From assembly GCA_023416515.1 (NCBI GenBank), contig JAEZHP010000073.1, positions 1 to 47,269 on the forward strand: 47,269 nt of DNA. The letters are read 5' to 3'. The notes under the pieces were generated by a model, which saw only the letters and a program-made list of their open reading frames with translations, was not told the origin of the DNA and searched no databases. Every line of letters starts with the position of its first letter. The stretch's first letter is position 1. Shown here piece by piece: positions 1-6,904 of this stretch. The translations under genes were made by a program, and so were the position numbers. This DNA comes from Pseudomonadota bacterium. GTDB taxonomy: Bacteria; Pseudomonadota; Alphaproteobacteria; Sphingomonadales; Sphingomonadaceae.

Positions 1-26
1 CCCTTCGACTTCGCTCAGGACGAGCG
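1..26. repeat. Short intergenic repeat resembling sphingomonad REP-like element
   Basis: The window opens with a GC-rich palindrome-like segment carrying TTCGACTTCGCTCAGGACGA. This resembles the short dispersed repeats often found between genes in Sphingomonadales; the family assignment is from memory, and only one copy, cut by the window edge, is visible. The following stretch to position 128 shows no gene, no clear terminator and no promoter. It is the 3' flank of the minus-strand Ter operon, so the repeat may mark the operon end. Confidence 0.4.
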
Positions 27-128
27 ATGAGGTTTGCTCGAGGCAAAGAGCCTTTAAGAGGAAGGTGCAGTCCCGTGGCGCATAGCTTCCGGAGAAGGGC
101 GGCTCCGCAGAGCGGGCGGGGGCGGCAG

Positions 129-878
129 TCACAGGAGCGGCTCCAGAGCGGCACGGGCGAGCTGCGAGCCGCGCGGCATCATCGCATAGTCGCAAAGCGC
201 CATGTAGGGAGCGTCGGTAAGGCTGTCGCCGATGCCGATCACCGGCGCATCCGGGTGCGACGCGCGAAGCCGGGGGAGAAGCGCGGCGACGGCATGCTGC
301 TTGCCCAGCCAGGGCGGCATGATCGCGACATTGTTGCCGTTGCGGTGGACGGTCCAGCCTTCGGGCACCTCGTCCAGGACCGCGTCGACCGTGGCGTGGA
401 GCGGGGCCTCGTCCGTCTCCTGGTGCTTGGCGAGGACGTAGAGGCCTACGCCTTCCTCATCGAGTACTCGGACTCGCAGGTCGGCGCAGCGCTCCTCGGC
501 CTCCAGCGCGATCCGGTCGCGCAGATTGTGGAGGATGCTGGCGTCCGCGGCGGCCTTTGAGGAGACGTGCGTATGCCATTCCACGTCGGGCGCCCCGTCC
601 TCGCCGAGGATGACTCCGCCATGGGCAGCGATGGCGGCGGTGAAGGGGATATGGGCGCGCATGAGGGCGTCGCGGCTGCGCGCCGTGACGGGCACGAGCC
701 AGGCGGTCTCCGACAGCCATTCGATCATCGCGAGCTGGCGCGGCGTTGCGTAGCTGAGCGGCGAGCCGTCGCGGGCGAAGCCGAGGGGGACCAGCCGATC
801 CTGAGGAACGTCGGGCGGGCATTTGCGCAAGGTCTGGAACAAGGTGTCGTCGAGATCGACCAAAGCTATGGCGCGCAC
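129..878 (-). CDS. HAD-superfamily phosphatase of the Ter nucleoside-like metabolite module
   Basis: A HAD hydrolase of about 249 residues. The first motif DLDDT (residues 8-12 from the chosen start) supplies the Asp nucleophile and the acid/base Asp, and the last motif GIGDSLTD near residue 220 supplies the Mg-binding aspartates. The cap region resembles the sucrose-phosphatase/Cof type. It is the last gene of the operon and overlaps the PRTase-TRSP gene by 13 bases. In Ter operons, a PRTase-TRSP protein and a HAD phosphatase belong to a proposed pathway for a nucleoside-like metabolite; this is family knowledge and the substrate is unknown. I chose the GTG at 878 because GGGGA sits 6-7 bases upstream and the protein then starts eight residues before the catalytic motif. 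An in-frame ATG at 902 without a ribosome site is the alternative. Confidence 0.85.
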   Translation of the reverse strand: MRAIALVDLDDTLFQTLRKCPPDVPQDRLVPLGFARDGSPLSYATPRQLAMIEWLSETAWLVPVTARSRDALMRAHIPFTAAIAAHGGVILGEDGAPDVEWHTHVSSKAAADASILHNLRDRIALEAEERCADLRVRVLDEEGVGLYVLAKHQETDEAPLHATVDAVLDEVPEGWTVHRNGNNVAIMPPWLGKQHAVAALLPRLRASHPDAPVIGIGDSLTDAPYMALCDYAMMPRGSQLARAALEPLL

Positions 879-1978
879 TGATCGTCCCCGAAATAGATGC
901 ATGTCGCGGCCAGCGACCGAACCAGCCCCCGATCCACGCTAGATTGCGGCGTTTCGTGGCAGATCAACGACTGGCGCAACTCTGCTGGCTGGGCATTGTA
1001 GAGGAAATTGGCGATCCCCGGGGCATAATTGTCGTCGAACCGCAGGATGTGGCGGATGGCGCCGCCGGGCAGGGCCGGGCTGCGCGTGGTCGACTGAACC
1101 ACCACGTCATGGCCCGATTGCTCCAGACGCTCGGCGAGGAGAAAGGGGGGGTAGGTGAACTCCCCGGTGGCGACCACTCGCACGGGAGCGCCGGCGGAGA
1201 GTTGCGGGTCAGGGAGCGGCAGCGCTTCGCCGCGCCAGCCGACACGGCCGAAATTGCGGTGGTGCTCGAGGGTGCCGAGCCTCGGCGCGGTCGCGGCAAA
1301 GGCAGTGGTTTCGACGTCGAGGGAGGCACCGTTCGGCTGCCAGCGCATTCGGCCGCTGAGCAGGCTCGCGCTGGTGGCGGGGCGGGGCATGCGCTCCAGC
1401 CAGCCGCTGCCGCCCGACCAGTCGGTGAGCGACGCGGCGACGATTCGGTCGAGGCGGGGCAGCTGCTCGGCGAGCGCCGCGGCGAGGTTGGACAGCGTGG
1501 TGCCCGTCGAGATCTCGTCGTCGACGAGGACCAGCGAGCGGACCTTGCCGAGGTCGAAGCCTTCAGGCCGGTAGATGAGGTGGGCGGAGGCGTGGCTGTG
1601 CGGTTCCTCGAAGCGGCAGAGGAGGGGCGCGTCGACCTGCTGGCGGGTGGAGTGGATGTAGAGGCCGTCCCAGCCCGGGCGCCGGGCCAGCTCCTCGTAC
1701 ACGCCCTGGCCGAGGCACACCGCTGTCTCGGCGAGGCCGACGACGAGGACGGGGCCCGGGAGGTCGTTGGGAATCTGCCCGGCGAGATCGCGCATCGACT
1801 TGCGCATCAGCGAGGGCGCCGCCGGGATGTGGCGGCCGAGAACCTTCGAGACGATCAGGAAGGCTCGCTTCGGGTTGCGCCGTGTGGCGAAGTCGCACAG
1901 CGCCTCGAGCGGCCAGGTGGCGCGCTCGACGGACAGCGATAGGGTGCCGGTCGCAAGCTCGACCTCGCGCGTTTCCAT
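866..1978 (-). CDS. Phosphoribosyltransferase-TRSP fusion protein (Ter-associated)
   Basis: A protein of 370 residues. The N-terminal half is a type I phosphoribosyltransferase fold with the PRPP-binding loop VLVDDEISTGTT at residues 150-161. The C-terminal half, roughly residues 240-370, matches the TRSP domain that follows PRTases in Ter gene clusters. The likely role is transfer of a base or base-like group onto PRPP to form a nucleotide-like product, with the HAD phosphatase downstream as the next step; the substrate is not deducible. An open frame extends to an ATG at 2080, but the first 34 codons overlap the end of the protease gene and look like shadow sequence. The ATG at 1978 starts 5 bases after that gene's stop and is preferred. 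The ribosome site is weak, which suggests translational coupling. Confidence 0.85.
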   Translation of the reverse strand: METREVELATGTLSLSVERATWPLEALCDFATRRNPKRAFLIVSKVLGRHIPAAPSLMRKSMRDLAGQIPNDLPGPVLVVGLAETAVCLGQGVYEELARRPGWDGLYIHSTRQQVDAPLLCRFEEPHSHASAHLIYRPEGFDLGKVRSLVLVDDEISTGTTLSNLAAALAEQLPRLDRIVAASLTDWSGGSGWLERMPRPATSASLLSGRMRWQPNGASLDVETTAFAATAPRLGTLEHHRNFGRVGWRGEALPLPDPQLSAGAPVRVVATGEFTYPPFLLAERLEQSGHDVVVQSTTRSPALPGGAIRHILRFDDNYAPGIANFLYNAQPAELRQSLICHETPQSSVDRGLVRSLAATCIYFGDDQCAP

Positions 1979-1982
1979 GAGA

Positions 1983-3182
1983 TCAGGCTTCGCAGCGGAT
2001 TCGGTAGATGAAGGCGCGGGCTTCGCGGACGATGTCGGCTCGGCTTCGCGGCGGTCCGCTCGGGGCGACCCGCGGCTCAATCCCGGCGGTGGCGAGGAAG
2101 GCGCGGATGACGGCGCCCTTCACTCCGAAATTGATGTTCTCTGCGTTGATCCCGCCGTCGCGAAGGCGCTCCTTGTTGAGCGAGGAATAGACGAGGCCGA
2201 CGACCTGGCCGGACTGGTCGAGGATCGGGCCGCCGCTGTTGCCGCTGGCGATCGGGGCGCTGAACTGCATGACGCTGGTGTCGTTGCCGATTCCGCATAG
2301 CGCCGAGACGTTGCCGGTCGTCGCCTGGGGACCCGAGCCGAGCAGGCCCTGGAGCGGGAAGCCGAGCACGACCACATCCTCGCCGAGATGGATGTCGAAC
2401 GTGTCGCGGAAGCTGCAGGCGACGGGGAGTGGGCGGTCGGGGACGCGGAGAAGGGCGATGTCGTTGCGCGGGTCGACGAAGACGATCTCGGCGGCGGCGT
2501 TCAATTGGTCGCTTGCGACGTCGACCTTGGTCATCCCCTCGACGACATGGGCGTTGGTGAGGATGTGGCGGCCGTCAACCGCGAAGCCGCTGCCGGTGTA
2601 GCTGGTTCCCGGCGGCGGTCGGTGGTCGCGGCCATGATCGTGATGGCCGGGCGAAGGACCGACATCGCGGTGCGCGCGCGCGGGAATGGCGAAGTCGATG
2701 TCGAGCGCGGAAAGGAGCGCGCCCATTCCGCCGATGAAGCCCTGGCCGTTGGAGCACAGCCTCCAGCCCTGGCCGCGGCGATAGACTTCGGCGAAGATGA
2801 TCGCGGTCTCGTCGCGGCCGGCGAGATCCATGGTGACCCTGTGCTGACCGACCGAGAGGCTGAGCCGGTCGAAATCGCGAATGCTCGAGGCGGGGCCGCC
2901 ATAAGCGAGGTAGAGGACGAAGATGAGCCGCTCGACCTCTGGCGGAACCGCGGCGAGGTCCAGGCAGATCTCGCCGTTCGGCCCGTAGCCGGCGCCGGGG
3001 CGAAGCTCGCGGGTCTCGATGTCGATCGGGGCGAAGTCGGGGGCGATGCGCTTGTGCTGGTCGAGCGCGATCAGAAGGCCGCCAAGCGAACGCGAGAGGT
3101 CGCCGAGACGCGCTCCGGAGAGGCGCAGCTCGACGACCGGCTCGTGCAGCTCGACACGCTGGCCGGGGACCAGCTCGGCCAT
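1983..3182 (-). CDS. TerD-domain / trypsin-like serine protease fusion
   Basis: A 399-residue fusion. Residues 1-165 are a TerD-like beta-sandwich ending in the typical GQGFIGGMGALLSAL. A short His-rich linker (GHHDHGRDH, 179-187) leads to a trypsin/HtrA-like protease at 195-360. The triad is complete: His212 in TNAHVV, Asp241 in RNDIALL and Ser316 in SGNSGGP. No signal peptide or membrane segment is seen, so the protease probably works in the cytoplasm with other Ter proteins. The TerD part lacks the acidic GEGEGDDE calcium motif that both stand-alone TerD proteins downstream of the kinase keep, so it may be a docking module. It lies 8 bases after the TerD gene ending at 3191 and 4 bases before the PRTase start. 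The target is unknown; a role in cleaving a Ter or cell-wall partner under stress is inference. Confidence 0.9.
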   Translation of the reverse strand: MAELVPGQRVELHEPVVELRLSGARLGDLSRSLGGLLIALDQHKRIAPDFAPIDIETRELRPGAGYGPNGEICLDLAAVPPEVERLIFVLYLAYGGPASSIRDFDRLSLSVGQHRVTMDLAGRDETAIIFAEVYRRGQGWRLCSNGQGFIGGMGALLSALDIDFAIPARAHRDVGPSPGHHDHGRDHRPPPGTSYTGSGFAVDGRHILTNAHVVEGMTKVDVASDQLNAAAEIVFVDPRNDIALLRVPDRPLPVACSFRDTFDIHLGEDVVVLGFPLQGLLGSGPQATTGNVSALCGIGNDTSVMQFSAPIASGNSGGPILDQSGQVVGLVYSSLNKERLRDGGINAENINFGVKGAVIRAFLATAGIEPRVAPSGPPRSRADIVREARAFIYRIRCEA

Positions 3183-3190
3183 CGGCTAGC

Positions 3191-3763
3191 CTAGACGTTC
3201 ACGCCGAAGTTGCGGGCGAGCGGACCGAGGCCGCCGGCGAATCCCTGGCCAATCGCCTTGAACTTCCACTCCTCGCCGTGGCGGTAGAGCTCGCCGAAGA
3301 TCATCGCGGTCTCGGTCGAGGCGTCCTCGCTGAGGTCGTAGCGGGCGATTTCGGCGCCGCCCGCGTCGTTGACGACGCGGATGAAGGCGTTCGAGACCAT
3401 TCCGAAATTCTGGCGGCGGCTCTCGGCGTCGTGGATGGTGACTGCGAAGCTGATCTTGGTCACGTCCGGCGGAAGCTTGGAGAGCTGGACCATGACGACC
3501 TCGTCATCGCCTTCGCCTTCGCCGGTAAGGTTGTCGCCCTGGTGGACGACCGAGCCGTTGGCGCCGTTCTTGTTGTTGTAGAAAACGAAGTCGGCGTCGC
3601 TGCGGACCTTGTCGCCGTTCAAGACGAAGGCGCTGGCGTCGAGGTCGAAGGCCTGTCCGTCAGTAGCGCGCGCGTCCCAGCCCAGGCCGACCCTGACCGT
3701 CTGCAGGCCCGGCGCCTCCTTGCTGAGGCTGACATTGCCGCCCTTGGAAAGTGACACACCCAT
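3191..3763 (-). CDS. terD: TerD family protein
   Basis: A single TerD domain of 190 residues, the usual length for the family. It has the family hallmarks: N-terminal VSLSKGGN repeat-like segments, GLGWDAR, FDLDAS at residues 39-44, the acidic calcium-binding loop GEGEGDDE at 81-88, RYDLSED, and the C-terminal GQGFAGGLGPLARNFGV. TerD proteins bind Ca2+ and are found in tellurite and other stress systems, but their mechanism is unsettled. It is about 75-80% identical by eye to the TerD gene just upstream (3815-4390), so the two are a recent tandem duplication. The ATG at 3763 has GGAGC about 7 bases upstream. Confidence 0.95.
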   Translation of the reverse strand: MGVSLSKGGNVSLSKEAPGLQTVRVGLGWDARATDGQAFDLDASAFVLNGDKVRSDADFVFYNNKNGANGSVVHQGDNLTGEGEGDDEVVMVQLSKLPPDVTKISFAVTIHDAESRRQNFGMVSNAFIRVVNDAGGAEIARYDLSEDASTETAMIFGELYRHGEEWKFKAIGQGFAGGLGPLARNFGVNV

Positions 3764-3814
3764 CTAATTGCTCCTTCTCGAGTAACGTTGCTTCGCCCCC
3801 GTCACCGATCGGCG

Positions 3815-4390
3815 TCAGACGTTGACGCCGAAATTGCGGGCGAGTGGGCCGAGGCCGCCGGCGAAGCCCTGGCCCACGGCGCGGAACTTCCATTCCTCGC
3901 CGTTGCGGTATAGCTCGCCGAAGATCATCGCGGTTTCGGTCGAGGCATCTTCCGACAGGTCGTAGCGGGTAATCTCGCTTCCGTTCGCCTCGTTGACGAC
4001 CCGGATGAAGGCGTTGGTGACCATTCCGAAATTCTGGCGGCGGGTCTCGGCGTCGTGGATCGTGACCGCCACCGAAACCTTCTGGACCTCGGCCGGCACC
4101 CGGCTGAGGTCGACCTTGATCATCTCGTCGTCGCCCTCACCCTCGCCGGTGAGGTTGTCGCCGGTATGCTCGACCGAGCCGTCGGTGGACTTGAGCTGGT
4201 TGTAGAAGATGAAGTCGGCGTCCGAGCGGACCTTGTCGCCAGCGGCGAGGAGGAAGCAGCTGGCGTCGAGATCGAACGCCTGGCCGTCGGTGCTGCGCGT
4301 GTCCCAGCCGAGACCGACCTGGATCTTGCTGAGGCCCGGGGCCTCCTTCGAAAGGCTGATATTGCCGCCTTTGGACAGGCTGATCGACAT
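3815..4390 (-). CDS. terD: TerD family protein
   Basis: A 191-residue TerD domain, sister of the gene at 3191-3763 and 51 bases upstream of it. It keeps FDLDAS (39-44) and the acidic calcium loop GEGEGDDE (82-89). One difference from its sister is a cysteine after LDAS. An in-frame ATG at 4465 would add 25 residues overlapping the end of the TerC gene, but the ATG at 4390 has a strong GGGGAG site 6-7 bases upstream and gives the standard TerD N-terminus, so it is preferred. The 25-base gap to the TerC-like gene fits one transcript. Confidence 0.95.
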   Translation of the reverse strand: MSISLSKGGNISLSKEAPGLSKIQVGLGWDTRSTDGQAFDLDASCFLLAAGDKVRSDADFIFYNQLKSTDGSVEHTGDNLTGEGEGDDEMIKVDLSRVPAEVQKVSVAVTIHDAETRRQNFGMVTNAFIRVVNEANGSEITRYDLSEDASTETAMIFGELYRNGEEWKFRAVGQGFAGGLGPLARNFGVNV

Positions 4391-4415
4391 AGTGCGTCTC
4401 CCCTCGATTTGCTGA

Positions 4416-5540
4416 TCAGACAGGCTTGGATTCGGTGGGTCCGAGCGCGTCGGTGTTGTCGGCATGGGCTCCGCTCGGCTTCACGGGATCGGCCTCGTCG
4501 CCGCCCGGATGACGCCGGTTGTGGCGCACCGACCACCAGAAGGCGGTACCGATCAGGACCGCGCCGATCAGGCCGGTGATGGTCTCGGGAATGTGGACAT
4601 TCTCGTTGGCCGACAGGAGCATGATGATCGCCAGCGCCATGATGGCGTAGAAGGCGCCGTGCTCGAGATAGCGATATTCCGAGAGCGTGCCCTTATCGAC
4701 CAGCATCACCGTCATCGAGCGGACGAACATCGCGCCGATGCCAAGGCCCAAGGCGATGATGAAGATGTTGTTGGACAGGGCGAAGGCGCCGATCACGCCG
4801 TCGAACGAGAAGCTGGCGTCGAGGACTTCGAGGTAGAGGAACGAGGCCGCTCCGGAGCGGACCACCTGGCCGGTGAGGATGTCCTCTTCGCCCTCAAGCA
4901 GCTCTCCGATCGCCTCGACGCCGATGAAGGTGAGCAGGCCAGCGATTCCGGCGATCAGGAAGGTGTTGGCGTCCTCGAGCGGAAGGGTGGACGAGACCCC
5001 CCACATCGCCGCGAGCAGCACCGCAATCTCGATCGCGGTCACGCTCGAAAGCTTGCTGAGGCGCTCCTCGAGCACTGCGATCCAGTGCACCTCCTTGTCA
5101 GAGTCGAAGAAGAATTTGAGCGCGACCATGGCGAGGAAGGCGCCGCCGAAGCCGGCGATTCCGACATGGGCGTCATTGATATATTGCTCATAGAGATCCG
5201 GCTGGGTGGCGGCGAGGCGGACCGCCTCGATCGGACCCAGGCTCGCCGCGATGGCGACGATCGCGACCGGGAAGATGATGCGCATGCCGAAAACGGCGAT
5301 GGCGATGCCCCAGGTCAGGAAGCGGCGGCGCCACTTCTCGTCCATGTCCTTGAGGACGGTGGCGTTGACCACCGCGTTGTCAAAGGACAGCGACACTTCG
5401 AGAACGCCGAGGACGAGGACGATCCACAGCACTCCGAGCGTGCCGACCGGAGTTCCGGTATATTCCCATCCGACCCAGGCGCCGAGCGCCAGGCAGAAGA
5501 GCGTGAAGAGGATCGAGCCGGTATAATATTTTCTGATCAC
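4416..5540 (-). CDS. TerC-superfamily / DUF475 integral membrane protein
   Basis: A 374-residue polytopic membrane protein with about nine hydrophobic segments. The TerC-type acidic motifs in membrane helices are present twice: LSFDNAVVNA near residue 52 and DASFSFDGVIGAF near residue 235. These Asp residues are thought to coordinate metal in the TerC family, which has been linked to Mn2+ or Ca2+ export. The hydrophilic C-terminus (about 340-374) is cytoplasmic. It sits between the TerD-TerA fusion and the two TerD genes, the usual TerC-TerD pairing, and so probably forms a membrane platform with them. The start is GTG at 5540; the only purine-rich site is some 14 bases upstream, so initiation may be coupled to the preceding gene, which ends 14 bases away. 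Confidence 0.9.
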   Translation of the reverse strand: MIRKYYTGSILFTLFCLALGAWVGWEYTGTPVGTLGVLWIVLVLGVLEVSLSFDNAVVNATVLKDMDEKWRRRFLTWGIAIAVFGMRIIFPVAIVAIAASLGPIEAVRLAATQPDLYEQYINDAHVGIAGFGGAFLAMVALKFFFDSDKEVHWIAVLEERLSKLSSVTAIEIAVLLAAMWGVSSTLPLEDANTFLIAGIAGLLTFIGVEAIGELLEGEEDILTGQVVRSGAASFLYLEVLDASFSFDGVIGAFALSNNIFIIALGLGIGAMFVRSMTVMLVDKGTLSEYRYLEHGAFYAIMALAIIMLLSANENVHIPETITGLIGAVLIGTAFWWSVRHNRRHPGGDEADPVKPSGAHADNTDALGPTESKPV

Positions 5541-5554
5541 GAGGCGGTGCTTCC

Positions 5555-6784
5555 TTAATCCTTGCGGCCCGTGGTCCAGCGCAGGCCCCAGCCATACGCC
5601 CGGTCCAGCTCGCTCTGGTCACGATAATATTGGACGATTCGGGTAGCGCGCAGCTGCCCGCCGACATTTTCCAGCAGGACGACGCCGCACAGACGCTTGT
5701 CGTTGCGGCCCTCCGTCATGCGCACCTCGATGGGCGGCTGGTCCGGCATGGTGACGCTGACGATGCCGTCGGTCGCGCTCCAATTGGGAACGCCGTCGTA
5801 GATGTTGGCGAAGATCGCGATCCGGCGAAGCTCGTTCCAATAGGTGCCGTTGATCCGCATCGTCTCGCCCTGCGAGATGTCGCCGGTGCGGTCGTCGCCA
5901 TCGAGCTGGATGAAAGGCGGCTGGTGATAGGCGCCGAACACCCGGCCGAGCGCCTGGACGACTCCGATCGCGCCGTTGTTCATCTCGAACAGGCAGCCGA
6001 GGTCGAGGTCGATGGCGTTGTTGCCGCCGAAGAAGCTCTTCTTGCCGCCCCGGCTCCAATTGAGGTTCACCACGATCTCGCCGAACGAGCCGCCGCGCTT
6101 CTCCAGATTTACGGACTGACCGGGCTTATCGAGCGTCACCTTCGAAAGGTTGACGGGACTCGGCGCGGGCGCCGGAGGAGGAGACGGTGGCGGCGGTGGT
6201 GGAGGAGGAGGCGGCGGCGGCGGAGGGGCCGGAGCCGGAGCCGGTGCCGGTGCAGGCGCCTCATCCGCGACGTCGATCCCGAAGGATCGGGCGAGCGGTG
6301 CGAGGCCGCCGTTGAAACCCTGGCCGACGGCGCGGAATTTCCACTCGTCGTTGCGCTTGTAGAGCTCGCCGAAGGTCATCGCGGCTTCGCTCGCGCTGGA
6401 CAGCTGCGGCGCGAAGCTGGCGACCGTATCGCCGCCGCGGCGAACCACGATGCGCGCGTTGCTGAGCTGGGCGAGCGTCTGCTTGCGGGCCTGGGCCTCG
6501 TCGATGGTGACGCAGAAGACGATCTTGGCGATCCCGGCCGGAAGCCGCGACGTGTCGACCTCGAAGCTCGCGCCACTTGCCGACTTGTCGGCGAGCTTTA
6601 CCGCTCCGTCGCCGCCGGACGGCTGGTTGTAGAAGACCATGTCATGGTCGCCACGCACCTTGCCGCTGTCGCCCAACAGATAAGCGGAAACGTCCGAATC
6701 GAGGCCCGACGGCGCGGAAAGCTCGACGGATACCGTTAGAGGGCCGCTGCCGACCGACGTATTCGCGCCTTGCTGAAGCTCCAT
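5555..6784 (-). CDS. TerD-TerA fusion protein with proline-rich linker
   Basis: A 409-residue two-domain protein. Residues 1-170 are a TerD domain (VSAYLL, VFYNQP, GQGFNGGLAPLARSFG). Residues 175-205 are an Ala/Pro linker with a long proline run. Residues 207-405 match the TerA family: SVNLEKRGG, VNLNWSRGG, DLDLGCLFE and DDRTGDISQGE are its conserved blocks, the last being the acidic metal-binding loop. The first domain has lost the GEGEGDDE loop (replaced around SASGAS), so metal binding probably rests on the TerA half. The ATG at 6784 has a GGGGGGA site. A 120-base gap to the kinase gene upstream is one of the two longest in the operon; I see no convincing promoter in it. Confidence 0.9.
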   Translation of the reverse strand: MELQQGANTSVGSGPLTVSVELSAPSGLDSDVSAYLLGDSGKVRGDHDMVFYNQPSGGDGAVKLADKSASGASFEVDTSRLPAGIAKIVFCVTIDEAQARKQTLAQLSNARIVVRRGGDTVASFAPQLSSASEAAMTFGELYKRNDEWKFRAVGQGFNGGLAPLARSFGIDVADEAPAPAPAPAPAPPPPPPPPPPPPPPSPPPAPAPSPVNLSKVTLDKPGQSVNLEKRGGSFGEIVVNLNWSRGGKKSFFGGNNAIDLDLGCLFEMNNGAIGVVQALGRVFGAYHQPPFIQLDGDDRTGDISQGETMRINGTYWNELRRIAIFANIYDGVPNWSATDGIVSVTMPDQPPIEVRMTEGRNDKRLCGVVLLENVGGQLRATRIVQYYRDQSELDRAYGWGLRWTTGRKD

Positions 6785-6904
6785 TTATCCCCCCGTGATC
6801 GTGACGCGCGAGAGCCTGGACGCGACCCGGCCGGACTCGTGCGCGGCCGGCCTTCGATCAGGTAGGGCAGGCCCGGCGGGGGGCGCAACCAATTTCAGGT
6901 CCGA

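Noticed and set aside
6150..6240. A glycine-rich protein on the plus strand
   Set aside because: It is the reverse complement of the proline-rich linker of the TerD-TerA fusion.
129..6784. A tellurite resistance determinant
   Set aside because: TerD/TerC/TerA presence alone does not show tellurite resistance, and the operon content points to a broader role.
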